The translations under genes and the position numbers were made by a program. Below are positions 16,888-25,780 of a stretch of DNA of 64,000 bases, piece after piece; position 1 is the stretch's first letter; the number at the start of each line of letters is the position of its first letter. The notes beneath the pieces are model-generated. The model worked only from the letters and a program-made list of their open reading frames with translations, was not told where the DNA came from and did no database searches. Source of the stretch: JALYOC01 sp036675345 (GTDB lineage Bacteria > Myxococcota > Myxococcia > Myxococcales > Myxococcaceae); assembly GCA_036675345.1 (NCBI GenBank), contig JAKFFE010000032.1, forward strand, positions 124,001 through 188,000. The letters run 5' to 3'.

Positions 16888-16914
16888 GTCGTCGTCCAGA
16901 ACGAGGACGGCGAC
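16888..16914 (-). promoter_or_regulatory. Leader hairpin upstream of M48 protease
   Basis: GTCGTCGTCC (16888-16897) pairs with GGACGGCGAC (16905-16914) with one wobble pair and a 7-nt loop. It lies 26 nt before the protease start codon and could be a leader structure or the tail-end hairpin of the upstream gene at 17029. Confidence 0.35.
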
Positions 16915-17028
16915 CCCCCGGGCCAGGTTCAAAGCTTCTCGTCGAACGGCTGGCTGCCCCACTCCTAGACGAGCGTCCAGGCGGAGACACGCACTTCCTG
17001 GGGGGACTAAAGGCCGGTGGACATCAGG

Positions 17029-18150
17029 TCAGCGGTCCCCGGCCAGCAGCGCCGCGTCGATCATCAGCTCCACCTTGCCCGCGGGGGAGACCTCGTCCAC
17101 CACCGCGTGGAAGCGCGTCTTGGCCCGGCCGAACTGATCGGCGGCGGACAAGGCAGCCTGCTGGGAGGTGATCAGTTGCTTGGCCAGGATCTCCGCGTTC
17201 TTCGGATCGCCGGGGCCGGTGCTGGAGGGCAGGTAGAACCGCGCGGTGATCGCCTGGTGCCGCAGCAGCGCCTCGGTCGCATCCGGTCCTTGCTGGTAGG
17301 TGACTGAGGCCGAATCGGCGACGGCGCGCTCCAGGGGGATCAGCAGCTCGGAGGCGGTCAACGCCAGGGTTCCCCCGTAGATGGTCCGGGCCACCAGCCG
17401 GTCCCAGACCTGCTCCAGGAAGCTCAGCTTCCCCTCCGGCTTCTGGCCGGCGATCCGGGCCCGCAGGATCCCGTCCAGGTTGGACCGGGCCAGCAGCCCG
17501 GCCGCATCCGGCGTCCGCTTGAGGATCTCGGAGAGCTGCGAGGCGGCGAACCGCACGTCGTCCGAGTAGGCGGGGATCTCGTCCAGGAACAGCTCCTGGT
17601 CTCCCAGGCCCGGTCCCTTCAAGTACCCCTGCAGCGGCGCCAGCCAGCCGCTGCGCAGGGTCCCGAAGGTGCGGACATGGACCAGCTCGTGACGGACGGT
17701 GGGCTCGTCCGGGTTGAGCTCCAGCAGCGCGGCGTGGGGCAGGAAGAAGTCCCCGCTTCGGGGATCGAAGTGCGCGGGCGCGTCCGGGTCCTTCAGAAAG
17801 CGCCCCAGGTCGTAGGTCGCCCTCCCCTTCACCGTGTCCCGGATCTGCAGCGCCAGCCGGTTCAACCCGGTGTCCAGCGAGGGCTCCAGGGTGAGGGTCA
17901 GATCCCCCGGCCGTCCGCTGAAGGTGTGGGCCACCGCGTTGGCGCCCAGCATCCGCGAGGCCAGGCGGATCAGCCCGGGCGCATCCGGCGCCCCGCCCGG
18001 GCGCTGCTGGATCCGGAACTCCAGAACCGCCTGGTGGAAGCGCACCCGCAGCGCCTCGGCCGAGCTGTCCTCCGGGGCCACCGCCCGGCCGGATCCGGCA
18101 CAGCCGGCCAGCAGCAGCCCCAGGGCGATCCCCCCCCGCGACAGGCTCAT
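17029..18150 (-). CDS. Putative zincin-like lipoprotein (HELVH motif)
   Basis: This 373-aa protein has an ATG at 18150 overlapping the guaA stop as ATGA, so translation is coupled. The signal peptide ends LLLAGC. A perfect HExxH signature appears as H154-E155-L-V-H158 in PTVRHELVHVRTFG, followed about 32 residues later by LDEIPAYSDD, whose Glu (about residue 191) is a plausible third zinc ligand. The C-terminal half is helical and predicted periplasmic. I do not recognise the family. The motif alone suggests a zinc peptidase, but HExxH can occur by chance. Coupling of a secreted lipoprotein to GMP synthase is odd and may be only positional. Confidence 0.7.
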   Translation of the reverse strand: MSLSRGGIALGLLLAGCAGSGRAVAPEDSSAEALRVRFHQAVLEFRIQQRPGGAPDAPGLIRLASRMLGANAVAHTFSGRPGDLTLTLEPSLDTGLNRLALQIRDTVKGRATYDLGRFLKDPDAPAHFDPRSGDFFLPHAALLELNPDEPTVRHELVHVRTFGTLRSGWLAPLQGYLKGPGLGDQELFLDEIPAYSDDVRFAASQLSEILKRTPDAAGLLARSNLDGILRARIAGQKPEGKLSFLEQVWDRLVARTIYGGTLALTASELLIPLERAVADSASVTYQQGPDATEALLRHQAITARFYLPSSTGPGDPKNAEILAKQLITSQQAALSAADQFGRAKTRFHAVVDEVSPAGKVELMIDAALLAGDR

Positions 18151-19697
18151 TCCCACTCGATGGTGGCGGGCGGCTTGGACGAGATGTCGTACACCACCCG
18201 GTTGATCCCGCGGACCTCGTTGGTGATGCGGGTGGACATCTTCGCCAGCAGCTCGTGCGGCAGCCGGGCCCAATCGGCGGTCATCCCATCCACGCTCTGC
18301 ACCGCGCGGATCACGCAGGTGGACTCGTAGGTGCGCTCGTCCCCCATCACCCCCACGCTCTGCACCGGCAGCAGGACCGCGAAGGCCTGCCACAGCTCCT
18401 GGTAGAGGCCGGCGGCCAGGATCTCCTCCTGGACGATCTTGTCCGCGCCGCGGACCAGCGCCAGCCGCTCCTCGGTCAGCGCGCCCAGCACCCGGATCGC
18501 CAGGCCGGGACCGGGGAAGGGCTGGCGGTTCACCATCTCGTCCGGCATCCCCAGCTCACGGCCCAGGGCGCGGACCTCGTCCTTGAACAGCTCGCGCAGC
18601 GGCTCCACCAGCTTGAGCTTCATCACCTCCGGCAGCCCGCCGACGTTGTGGTGGCTCTTGATCGTCACCGACGAACCCACCACCGACACCGACTCGATCA
18701 CGTCCGGGTACAGGGTCCCCTGGGCCAGGAACGCGGCGTCCTCCACATCCTTGGACGCCTCCTCGAACACGGCGATGAACTCCCGGCCGATGATCTTCCG
18801 CTTGGTCTCCGGATCGGTCACCCCGGCCAGCTTGTCCAGGAAGCGCTTCTTGGCATCGACGGTGATCATCGGGACGTGGAAGCGGTCCACGAACAGCCGC
18901 TCCACCTGCTCCCGCTCGCCGGTGCGCAACACCCCGTTGTCCACGAAGATGCACTGCAGCCGGTCGCCGATCGCCTTGTGGATCAGCAACGCGGTCACCG
19001 CGCTGTCCACCCCTCCGGAGAGAGCGCAGATCACCCGGCCATTGCCCACCTTGGCGCGGATCGCGTCCTGGGCCTCCTCGGCGAACCCTCGCATCGACCA
19101 GTTTCCGGAGACCTTGCACTCGTCGAACAGGAAGGCCCGCAGCATCTGCTTGCCCAGCGGGGTGTGCACCACCTCCGGGTGGAACTGCACCCCGAAGATC
19201 GGCTTGGACTGGTGGGCGGCGGCGGCGAAGGGCGAGTTGCCGGACCGACCGATGGACTCGAACCCGGGGGGCAGCGCGTCCACCCGGTCCCCGTGGCTCA
19301 TCCAGACCTTGACCTTCTCCCCCACCTGGAAGCCGGCGAACGGGCCCCGGCGGGCGCCCACCTCCACCTCGGCGGGGCCGTACTCGCGGTGCGCGGTGCG
19401 GTCCACCTTGCCGCCCAGCATCTTGGCGATCAGCTGCAGCCCGTAGCAGATCGCCAGCACCGGGGCGCCGTGGTCGAACACCAGCGGATCGGGCCGGGGC
19501 GAACCCTCCTGCTCCACCGACATCGGCCCGCCGGAGAGGATGATCCCCTGGGGGTTGAACTTGCGGATCTCCTCCGCGGACATGTCCGGACGGTGGATCT
19601 CGCAGTACACCTTCAGCTCGCGCACCCGACGGGCGATCAGCTGGGTGTACTGGCTGCCGAAATCAAGGATCAGGATCTTTTCGGCGTGGATGTCCAA
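18147..19697 (-). CDS. guaA: GMP synthase (glutamine-hydrolysing)
   Basis: This 516-aa enzyme converts XMP, ATP and glutamine to GMP. The N-terminal class I glutamine amidotransferase has LDFGSQYTQLIARRVRE, nucleophile Cys in APVLAICYGLQ and His/Glu in VQFHPEV. The ATP-pyrophosphatase domain has the P-loop ALSGGVDSAV. The C-terminal dimerisation domain ends in KPPATIEWE, the family-typical C-terminus. The TTG at 19697 (LDIHAEKILILDFG) is selected because GGAG precedes it by 8 nt and the length matches the family; an ATG 20 codons upstream lacks a site. It ends in a 4-nt overlap with the HELVH lipoprotein gene. guaB lies about 9 kb away on the same strand. Confidence 0.97.
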   Translation of the reverse strand: MDIHAEKILILDFGSQYTQLIARRVRELKVYCEIHRPDMSAEEIRKFNPQGIILSGGPMSVEQEGSPRPDPLVFDHGAPVLAICYGLQLIAKMLGGKVDRTAHREYGPAEVEVGARRGPFAGFQVGEKVKVWMSHGDRVDALPPGFESIGRSGNSPFAAAAHQSKPIFGVQFHPEVVHTPLGKQMLRAFLFDECKVSGNWSMRGFAEEAQDAIRAKVGNGRVICALSGGVDSAVTALLIHKAIGDRLQCIFVDNGVLRTGEREQVERLFVDRFHVPMITVDAKKRFLDKLAGVTDPETKRKIIGREFIAVFEEASKDVEDAAFLAQGTLYPDVIESVSVVGSSVTIKSHHNVGGLPEVMKLKLVEPLRELFKDEVRALGRELGMPDEMVNRQPFPGPGLAIRVLGALTEERLALVRGADKIVQEEILAAGLYQELWQAFAVLLPVQSVGVMGDERTYESTCVIRAVQSVDGMTADWARLPHELLAKMSTRITNEVRGINRVVYDISSKPPATIEWE

Positions 19698-19793
19698 GCG
19701 GCGTCTCCGGTGGGTGTTCGTTGACGGGCGGCGTGTATCCCTACAAAGTTGGTCCAAGCAACACCGAATCCGTCACCAGGGGTCCTGCCACCG

Positions 19794-20390
19794 ATGCGCT
19801 CCACCTGCCGTCTCGTGCTGCTCGCTGTGTTGGCCACCGGAAGCCTCGCCGGGTGCGTGAAGGAAATCAGCTCCGAGGAGCGCCTGGATCGGGAGACCAA
19901 CAACGTCCCGGTCAAGGAGGCCGCCGGGGCGGCCGAGCTGCGCAAGATCACCTGCGCCGAACCGCCGGAGGAGCTGCTCAAGGCCCGGGACGTGAACCGC
20001 AACGAGACCGACCGGGTGATGGGCTACATGGAGGTCTACGAGCAGTACAAGACCCGCACCACCACCTTCCAGGAGGCGATGAACCGCAACCCGGACCTGA
20101 TGTACCAGGAGGGCAGCGCGGAGTTCGTGGGCGCCCGCGACCTGTGCATCGCCCAGACCGCCGAGCTGCGGTTGGAGTTCGAGGCCTACGTGCGCGACCT
20201 GGCGGACATGCCCACCGTGCAGGAGATCAAGGGAGGGAACACGGTCACCGTGGCCCGCCTGGATCTGAACACCCTCAAGCAGGCGATCGAGTCGCTCTCC
20301 CCGGACGACAAGGAGATGCTGCTCAACAAGGTCACCAGCGCGGAGAAGCGGCTGGAGAGCGCGGCGGAAAAGCCCAGCCGCAAGCGGTAG
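19794..20390 (+). CDS. Hypothetical lipoprotein
   Basis: This 198-aa protein starts MRSTCRLVLLAVLATG with lipobox SLAGC. The mature part is mostly helical and charged, with two additional Cys (ITCAEPP and DLCIAQ). It contains a probable coiled-coil or helical bundle (about 75-195) and a Lys/Arg-rich C-terminus. No family was recognised. It is divergent from guaA (96 nt) and 11 nt upstream of the ABC ATPase gene, suggesting co-transcription with the transporter-peptidase cluster. Confidence 0.75.
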   Translation: MRSTCRLVLLAVLATGSLAGCVKEISSEERLDRETNNVPVKEAAGAAELRKITCAEPPEELLKARDVNRNETDRVMGYMEVYEQYKTRTTTFQEAMNRNPDLMYQEGSAEFVGARDLCIAQTAELRLEFEAYVRDLADMPTVQEIKGGNTVTVARLDLNTLKQAIESLSPDDKEMLLNKVTSAEKRLESAAEKPSRKR

Positions 20391-20401
20391 GTCGCAGCCG
20401 A

Positions 20402-21328
20402 ATGGACGAGATCCTGGAGGCGGCGCCGGTCCCGGAGCCTGTACCCCCCGCGGCCCCGCCGCTGTTGCTGCGGACCCATCAACTGCGCCGGTCCTTCGGC
20501 AGCTTCGAGGCGGTGCGGGGCGTCTCCCTGGAGCTGGCCGCCGGGCAGATCTACGGCTTTCTGGGCCGCAACGGCGCCGGCAAGACCACCACCCTGCGGC
20601 TGCTGATCGGGGTGCTGCGCCCGGACGCAGGCGAGATCGAGCTGCTGGGCGAGCGCGGCCCCCGGGTCCGCCCGGCGCAGCGCCAGCGGGTTGGCTACCT
20701 CTCCCAGGAGCAGGTCTTCTACCCGTGGATGACCGGGGCGCAGCTGGGCCAGTTCATGTCCGGCTTCTACCCCGGCTGGGATCCCGCCGAGTTCGATCGG
20801 CTGCTGCGCCTGCTGGACGTCCCCAAGGATCGCAAGGCGCGGTTCCTCTCCGGGGGCACCCGGGCCAAGCTGGGGTTGGCGCTGGCGTTGTCCCACCACC
20901 CTTCCCTGCTGATCCTGGACGAGCCCACCGCCGGACTGGATCCGGTGGCCCGCCGCGAGTTCCTGGACATCCTGGCGTCGCAGATCCGCCGCGAGGGTCA
21001 GGCGGTGCTGTTCTCCTCCCACCTGGTCTCGGAGGTGGAGCAGGTCTGTGATCGGATCGGGATCCTCCAGGATGGCCAGCTGCGCTTCCAGGGGGCGCTG
21101 ACCGAGCTGCTGGCCTCCCACCGTCAGGTGCGGGTGACCGCCGAGACCCTCCTTCCGGCGCAGGTGGAGACGATCCGCGCCGAGCCCATCGAGGGCGGCG
21201 GCGAGCTCCGGGTGCTGCGGGCCGAACCGGCGGTCTGGGCGCAGGAGGCTCTGGTGGTGCTGGACGCCCGCGCGCTGACCCTGGAGGAGATCTTCCTGGC
21301 CTACGCGCGCCGAACCCCCCGGGCATGA
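20402..21328 (+). CDS. ABC transporter ATP-binding protein
   Basis: This 308-aa protein has an N-terminal Pro-rich extension of about 20 residues. The nucleotide-binding domain has Walker A GRNGAGKT, a Q-loop near GYLSQEQ, signature LSGGT (variant of LSGGQ), Walker B LLILDEPTAGLD and switch His in LFSSHLVSE. The class is the CcmA/DrrA/NatA-type ABC-2 exporter ATPase. Its last codons overlap the start of the first permease by 4 nt (ATGA), and the second permease follows with another 4-nt overlap, so the three form one translationally coupled unit. Confidence 0.95.
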   Translation: MDEILEAAPVPEPVPPAAPPLLLRTHQLRRSFGSFEAVRGVSLELAAGQIYGFLGRNGAGKTTTLRLLIGVLRPDAGEIELLGERGPRVRPAQRQRVGYLSQEQVFYPWMTGAQLGQFMSGFYPGWDPAEFDRLLRLLDVPKDRKARFLSGGTRAKLGLALALSHHPSLLILDEPTAGLDPVARREFLDILASQIRREGQAVLFSSHLVSEVEQVCDRIGILQDGQLRFQGALTELLASHRQVRVTAETLLPAQVETIRAEPIEGGGELRVLRAEPAVWAQEALVVLDARALTLEEIFLAYARRTPRA

Positions 21329-23190
21329 CCCGGGCCTGGCTGCAGAAGGAGCTGCGGGATCACTGGCTGGCGTTGATCGTCTGGCTGGGGTTCGCCGCGG
21401 CGCTCTATGGCCTGCTGCTGTTCGGGCTTGCGGAGGATCAGGCCCGGGGCAGCTGGCTGGAGGCTCCGCGCCGCTTCGCCATCGGCTGGTCCCTGCTGGG
21501 CACCACCTACCTGGCCGGACGGCTGATCCGCCGCGAGTACAACAGCCGGACCCAGCTGTTCCTGGAGGCCCTGCCCGTCTCCCGCACCCGGGTGCTGACC
21601 ACCAAGCTGGTCCTGGGGGCGGCGCTGACCGCCGGGGTGTTCGCGGTGGCGATCGGGATCGCCACCGCGATCGGCGGGGCCACCCAGGCCCATGGCCCCC
21701 GGCTGCTGGCCTTCGTCAGCGTGCGGGTGCTCAGCGTGGCCTGGTTCGTGTGGGCGCTGCTGGCGATGGCGGCGCTGCTGGGGCGCTACCGGATCCCGCT
21801 GTTGCTGGTGCTGGGCCTGGCGCTGATGGCGCTGGCCCAGTTCACCTCCCTGGAGCTGACCAACCTGGGGCCGGCGCGCCTGCTGGGGGATGAGCTCCCC
21901 TACGAAGACGCGGTGCTGCCCTGGGCCGCGCTGGCGCAGACCTGGGCCGGGATCGCCCTGTGCCTGGGGGTGTCCTACGCGCTGGTGCTGGCCAGAGACG
22001 GGCTGCTGACCGTGCAGCTCTCCGACCGGATGTCGCACCGGGAGAAGGTCTACGTGACCTGCGTGCTCCTGGCCTTCCTGGTGGGGCTGGGCACCCTGCA
22101 GGCCACCCAGAAGCCCGAACCGTTCCGGCTCTCCGACGCGGTGGTGGCGGGGAAGAATGGCGCGCGGGTGGAGGTCTCCGCCGAGCTGGAGCCCGAGCTC
22201 GCGCAGGAGCTGGCGGACCGGATGCTGCGGATCCTCGAGTCGGCGCGGGCCGAGGTGGGGCTGGATCGCCTCCCCGGGCTGACGCTGTTGCCCACCCGGG
22301 AGCTGGATCCGGATGAGGCGGAGCGGGCGCAGGTGGCCAACGCGTCGGGGGTGGTCCTGCGGGCGGCGCTGGACGACCCCCAGCTGGACTCCTTCCGGCT
22401 AACGATGGTGGCGCTGCACGATGTGGTCTCCAAGGCCCACGACGACCGAGCGATGAAGGAGACCAGCCATTGGATGCTGGATGGGTTCGCCCACCTGCAA
22501 ACCGCCCGGGAGCTACAGGGCGAGGAGGGGGAGAGGCTGCTCTGGCTGCGCGCGGCGCTGATCCCCAGCCAACCGCTGGAGCCCTTCTTGCGGCGGTGGG
22601 ATCCGGCCCAGGAGGTGCTGGGCACCTGTCTGTCCGGCGCCGCGGCGGCCTCGGTGCTGTTGACGGTGGAGACCCTGGCCGGTCCCCAGGCGCGGCAGAG
22701 GCTGGTGCGCCGGGTGCTGGATCGGAACGCCCGGCGCTCCTGGCTGGTGGCGGATCCGACGCTGGAGACCCTGCTGCAGGAGGAGGCCGGGCTGACCGTG
22801 GAGGCAGTGGAGCAGGCATGGACCCAGCGGCTGGAGGCGGTCCGCCGCGAGCATTCGACCGTGCTGGACCCGCTGCGCGCGGCCCGGCCGGAGCTGGAGC
22901 TGCGTCGGTTGTCCGGCCGCACCTTCGAGCTGCGCCACCGGCTGTCCCTCTCCCCTCCCCCCGAACGGTCCCCGCGCTACTCGATCCGCTTCGGTGAGCT
23001 GGGGCCGATGGACGTCCCGGAGGACGAGAACGGGTTCCAGTTGCAGCAGGCGCAGGTGGGCTCCGGGGCGTTCGTCGCCCTGCCCGCCGCGCTGGTGGAG
23101 GGATCGCGCTGGATGTGGGTGGTGGATCTCCCCTCCCCGGCGCTGCGGTGCAGTGTGCGGGTGCTGGCCGAGCGGAGGGAGATCCGGTGA
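21325..23190 (+). CDS. ABC-2 permease fused to degenerate zincin-like domain
   Basis: This 621-aa protein has an N-terminal half of about six membrane helices (residues 15-265) with the ABC-2-type start KELRDHW and a coupling-like segment LEALPVSRTRVL. A C-terminal extracytoplasmic domain of about 340 residues follows. By alignment with the next gene, the peptidase motif is replaced: H365-D-V-V-S369 stands where the paralogue has HETTH, and D386-G stands for the glutamate third ligand. It is therefore probably catalytically inactive and structural. Start and stop overlap both neighbours by 4 nt. Role: half of a heterodimeric exporter with its sister. The substrate is unknown. Confidence 0.8.
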   Translation: MTRAWLQKELRDHWLALIVWLGFAAALYGLLLFGLAEDQARGSWLEAPRRFAIGWSLLGTTYLAGRLIRREYNSRTQLFLEALPVSRTRVLTTKLVLGAALTAGVFAVAIGIATAIGGATQAHGPRLLAFVSVRVLSVAWFVWALLAMAALLGRYRIPLLLVLGLALMALAQFTSLELTNLGPARLLGDELPYEDAVLPWAALAQTWAGIALCLGVSYALVLARDGLLTVQLSDRMSHREKVYVTCVLLAFLVGLGTLQATQKPEPFRLSDAVVAGKNGARVEVSAELEPELAQELADRMLRILESARAEVGLDRLPGLTLLPTRELDPDEAERAQVANASGVVLRAALDDPQLDSFRLTMVALHDVVSKAHDDRAMKETSHWMLDGFAHLQTARELQGEEGERLLWLRAALIPSQPLEPFLRRWDPAQEVLGTCLSGAAAASVLLTVETLAGPQARQRLVRRVLDRNARRSWLVADPTLETLLQEEAGLTVEAVEQAWTQRLEAVRREHSTVLDPLRAARPELELRRLSGRTFELRHRLSLSPPPERSPRYSIRFGELGPMDVPEDENGFQLQQAQVGSGAFVALPAALVEGSRWMWVVDLPSPALRCSVRVLAERREIR

Positions 23191-25064
23191 TCCGCTCGCT
23201 GGTGCGCAAGGAGCTGAGGGATCAGCGCCCGTTCCTGATCCTGGGGCTGTTCCTGGAGCTGCTGGACCAGCTGAGTGATCTGGTCACCGGCGCCTTTGCC
23301 CAGCAGCCGCTGGGCAACGAGATCGGCGCCGGCTACAGCACCGCGGGGATCCTGTTCCTGATGGTGATCGCCTTTGCCCTGGGCTCCGGCCTTCTGACCC
23401 GCGAGCACGAGGAGGGGACGCTGGAGTTCCTGGACAGCCTTCCGATCGGCCGGGGCTGGCTGTTCGGGGTGAAGATCGCCGTCGGCTGGCTGGTGCTGAT
23501 GGCCGGGATCGTCCTGGAGCTGGTGGCGCTGCTGCTGCGCCACCTGTGGTTCCACACCTCGCTGGATGGCCAGCTGCACCTGGGGCTGCTGATCACCGGC
23601 GCCCTGCTCCAGGGGGCGGTGCTCTACGTGGGCCTGGCCCTGGGGGTGGTCCTCTCCTTCGCCGGCCGGCTCTCCTGGATGCTGGCCGGGATGCTGGGGC
23701 TGTTCGTGTTCGTGGCGGTCCAGCAGATCCCGGCCGCCTCGATCCTGGATCCCACCTCGATCGCAGTCGCCCGCTTCCAGGGCACCGACTGGCGGATCCC
23801 CTGGACCACCCTGGCCCTCCATCTGACCTGGGCCACCCTGGCGCTACTCCTGTCCCTGGCCTTGTTCGCCGGGGTGTGGGACCGGCGGCTGCGCAAGCTG
23901 TGGGGGTTCCTCTCCGGACCGGCGGCCACCCCGATCACCGTGGCCACCTCGGTGGTCGGCCTGGTGCTGATCGGGGTGATCTCCACCGAAGTGGCGGGGG
24001 ACGGGACCACCGCCGTCGACCCCGAGCCCTCCTTCCCCGAGCCGGCGCTGGGCCAGTTCGACTCGCAGCACTACGCCTTTCGCTACCCCGCCCCGCTGAG
24101 CCAGCGGGCATCCCCGCTGTTCGAGGAGGGAGACGCGACCTTCCAGCGGGTCAGCGGCTTGCTGGGCGTGGGAGCGCTGCCCACCCCGATCCGGGTGGAT
24201 CTCACCGGCTCGGCGCAGCACACCGCCGGGCTGGCCTTCTGGAACGCGATCCGGATGGATCTGCTGGCCGCCGAGGACGGGGAGGAGCTGCTGGCGGTGC
24301 TGGCCCACGAGACCACCCACGTGCTGGTCGCCCAGACGGTGGGGGCGGAACGGGCGCAGCGGCTGAACCAGCTGCTGGCCTTCAACGAGGGACTCTCCCG
24401 CCACGTCCAGCGGATGCTGTTCCCCGACGCGCCGGATCGTGATCAGGGGCGAACCGTGGCCGCGCTGCTGCTGGCCCGACGGCAGATGCGGGTGGAGGAC
24501 ATCTTCAACGTTGGCGCGCTGGCCGCGGATCAGGATCGGGATCTGGTCTATCCGTTCGGGGAGGCGATCGTGCAGCAGCTGGTCCGCCGCCATGGGAAGG
24601 ACGCGCCCCGCAAGGTGCTGGAGGCCACCGGCCGAAAGGACGCCCCCGAACAGCTGGACCCGCTCTCGGTGTGGCAGGACGCCTTCCAGACCGCCGGCTA
24701 CGACCTGACCCGGATCCTCTACGACGTGCAGAAGGACCTGGAGCGGGAGCACGCCCGCCACCGCCAACTCCACGACTCACTGCCCCGCCCCAAGCCGTCG
24801 GTGGAGGATCCCTCCGCCGCCTTCCTGCGGATCGTCACCCACCTGGACGGCCCCCTGCCCGAGGGCTGGTACGTGGCCTGCCGCTTCCGGGCCGAGGCGG
24901 GTTCTCCCCCCACCGACTACGAGGGGCCGATGGAGGCCTACGACGGGGGCTGCTTCCGCGACCGGCGCAACGTGGAGAACAACACCCTGTGGGTCCAGCT
25001 GGGGGTGGTCGCGCCCGGCGGGTACCACGTCTACGAGCCGTGGGTGTCGATCCCGCTGGACTGA
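23187..25064 (+). CDS. ABC-2 permease fused to HExxH gluzincin-like peptidase domain
   Basis: This 625-aa protein starts at a GTG at 23187 overlapping the previous stop (GTGA). About six membrane helices occupy residues 15-275, with VRKELRDQRPF at the start and FLDSLPIGRGWLFGVK as a coupling-like loop. The C-terminal domain (about 290-625) carries H374-E-T-T-H378 in VLAHETTHVLV and E401 in AFNEGLSRHV, an HExxH-x22-E pattern as in gluzincin metallopeptidases. The presumed location is extracytoplasmic. An ABC exporter with a built-in peptidase could process its cargo or envelope substrates; this is inference. Its 3' end overlaps the convergent modC by 34 bp. Confidence 0.82.
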   Translation: MIRSLVRKELRDQRPFLILGLFLELLDQLSDLVTGAFAQQPLGNEIGAGYSTAGILFLMVIAFALGSGLLTREHEEGTLEFLDSLPIGRGWLFGVKIAVGWLVLMAGIVLELVALLLRHLWFHTSLDGQLHLGLLITGALLQGAVLYVGLALGVVLSFAGRLSWMLAGMLGLFVFVAVQQIPAASILDPTSIAVARFQGTDWRIPWTTLALHLTWATLALLLSLALFAGVWDRRLRKLWGFLSGPAATPITVATSVVGLVLIGVISTEVAGDGTTAVDPEPSFPEPALGQFDSQHYAFRYPAPLSQRASPLFEEGDATFQRVSGLLGVGALPTPIRVDLTGSAQHTAGLAFWNAIRMDLLAAEDGEELLAVLAHETTHVLVAQTVGAERAQRLNQLLAFNEGLSRHVQRMLFPDAPDRDQGRTVAALLLARRQMRVEDIFNVGALAADQDRDLVYPFGEAIVQQLVRRHGKDAPRKVLEATGRKDAPEQLDPLSVWQDAFQTAGYDLTRILYDVQKDLEREHARHRQLHDSLPRPKPSVEDPSAAFLRIVTHLDGPLPEGWYVACRFRAEAGSPPTDYEGPMEAYDGGCFRDRRNVENNTLWVQLGVVAPGGYHVYEPWVSIPLD

Positions 25065-25780
25065 GGTGGCCCCCGGACCAGCTCCAGTGCCGGCTCCAGC
25101 AGCTCCGGGCCTCCGCTCCGGGTGCTGCGTCCCCGCTCGAACAGCACCACCCGCTCGGCGAGGGCGGCGGCCTCCAACGGATCATGGGTGACGAACACCG
25201 CCGGGGTCTGGTGCCGGGCCAGGGTGGCGCGCAGCACGCCCCACAGCTCGCGCCGGCCGGCGAGATCGATGGAGTTGAAGGGCTCATCCAGCAACAGCAG
25301 CCGCGGCCGCACCGCCAGGGCGCGGGCCAGCGCCACCCGCTGGCGTTCCCCTCCGGAGAGGCGCTCGGGCATCGCGTGGGTCAGATGCTCCAGCCCCAGC
25401 TCGTGGAGCAGCCCGGCCACCACCGGATGGTCCGGCCTGCGTTCGCCGCGGGGCAGCCCGAAGGCCACGTTCCTCCACACCGAACAGAACGGGAACAGCG
25501 CGTGGTGCTGGGGGACGTAGCCGACCCGGCGGCGGTGGGGCGGGACCTGGAGCTTGGCCTCGCTGTCGGAGAGCGGCTCACCGCCGACCCGGATCCTTCC
25601 CGACTGCGGCCGGAGCAGCCCGGCGATCACCTGCAGGGTCAGCGACTTGCCGGACCCCGAGGGCCCGAACACCGCCAGCACCCCGCGGTCCAGGCTCAGC
25701 TTCGCGGTCACCTCGAAGGGCGAGCTGCGTGCCCCCACCGAGACCCGGAAGTCTGCCTCCAGCGCAAGCGCCTCGCTCAT
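25031..25780 (-). CDS. modC: Molybdate ABC transporter ATP-binding protein
   Basis: This 249-aa protein has Walker A GPSGSGKS, signature LSGGERQ, Walker B LLLLDEPF, D-loop NSIDLAG and switch His in VFVTHD. It is shorter than classical ModC (about 350 aa) and lacks the C-terminal MOP/TOBE molybdate-binding domain, so the regulatory function of that domain is absent. Assignment as ModC rests on the adjoining ModB and ModA genes. It overlaps modB by 4 nt (ATGA) and the convergent permease gene by 34 bp. Confidence 0.88.
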   Translation of the reverse strand: MSEALALEADFRVSVGARSSPFEVTAKLSLDRGVLAVFGPSGSGKSLTLQVIAGLLRPQSGRIRVGGEPLSDSEAKLQVPPHRRRVGYVPQHHALFPFCSVWRNVAFGLPRGERRPDHPVVAGLLHELGLEHLTHAMPERLSGGERQRVALARALAVRPRLLLLDEPFNSIDLAGRRELWGVLRATLARHQTPAVFVTHDPLEAAALAERVVLFERGRSTRSGGPELLEPALELVRGPPQSSGIDTHGS

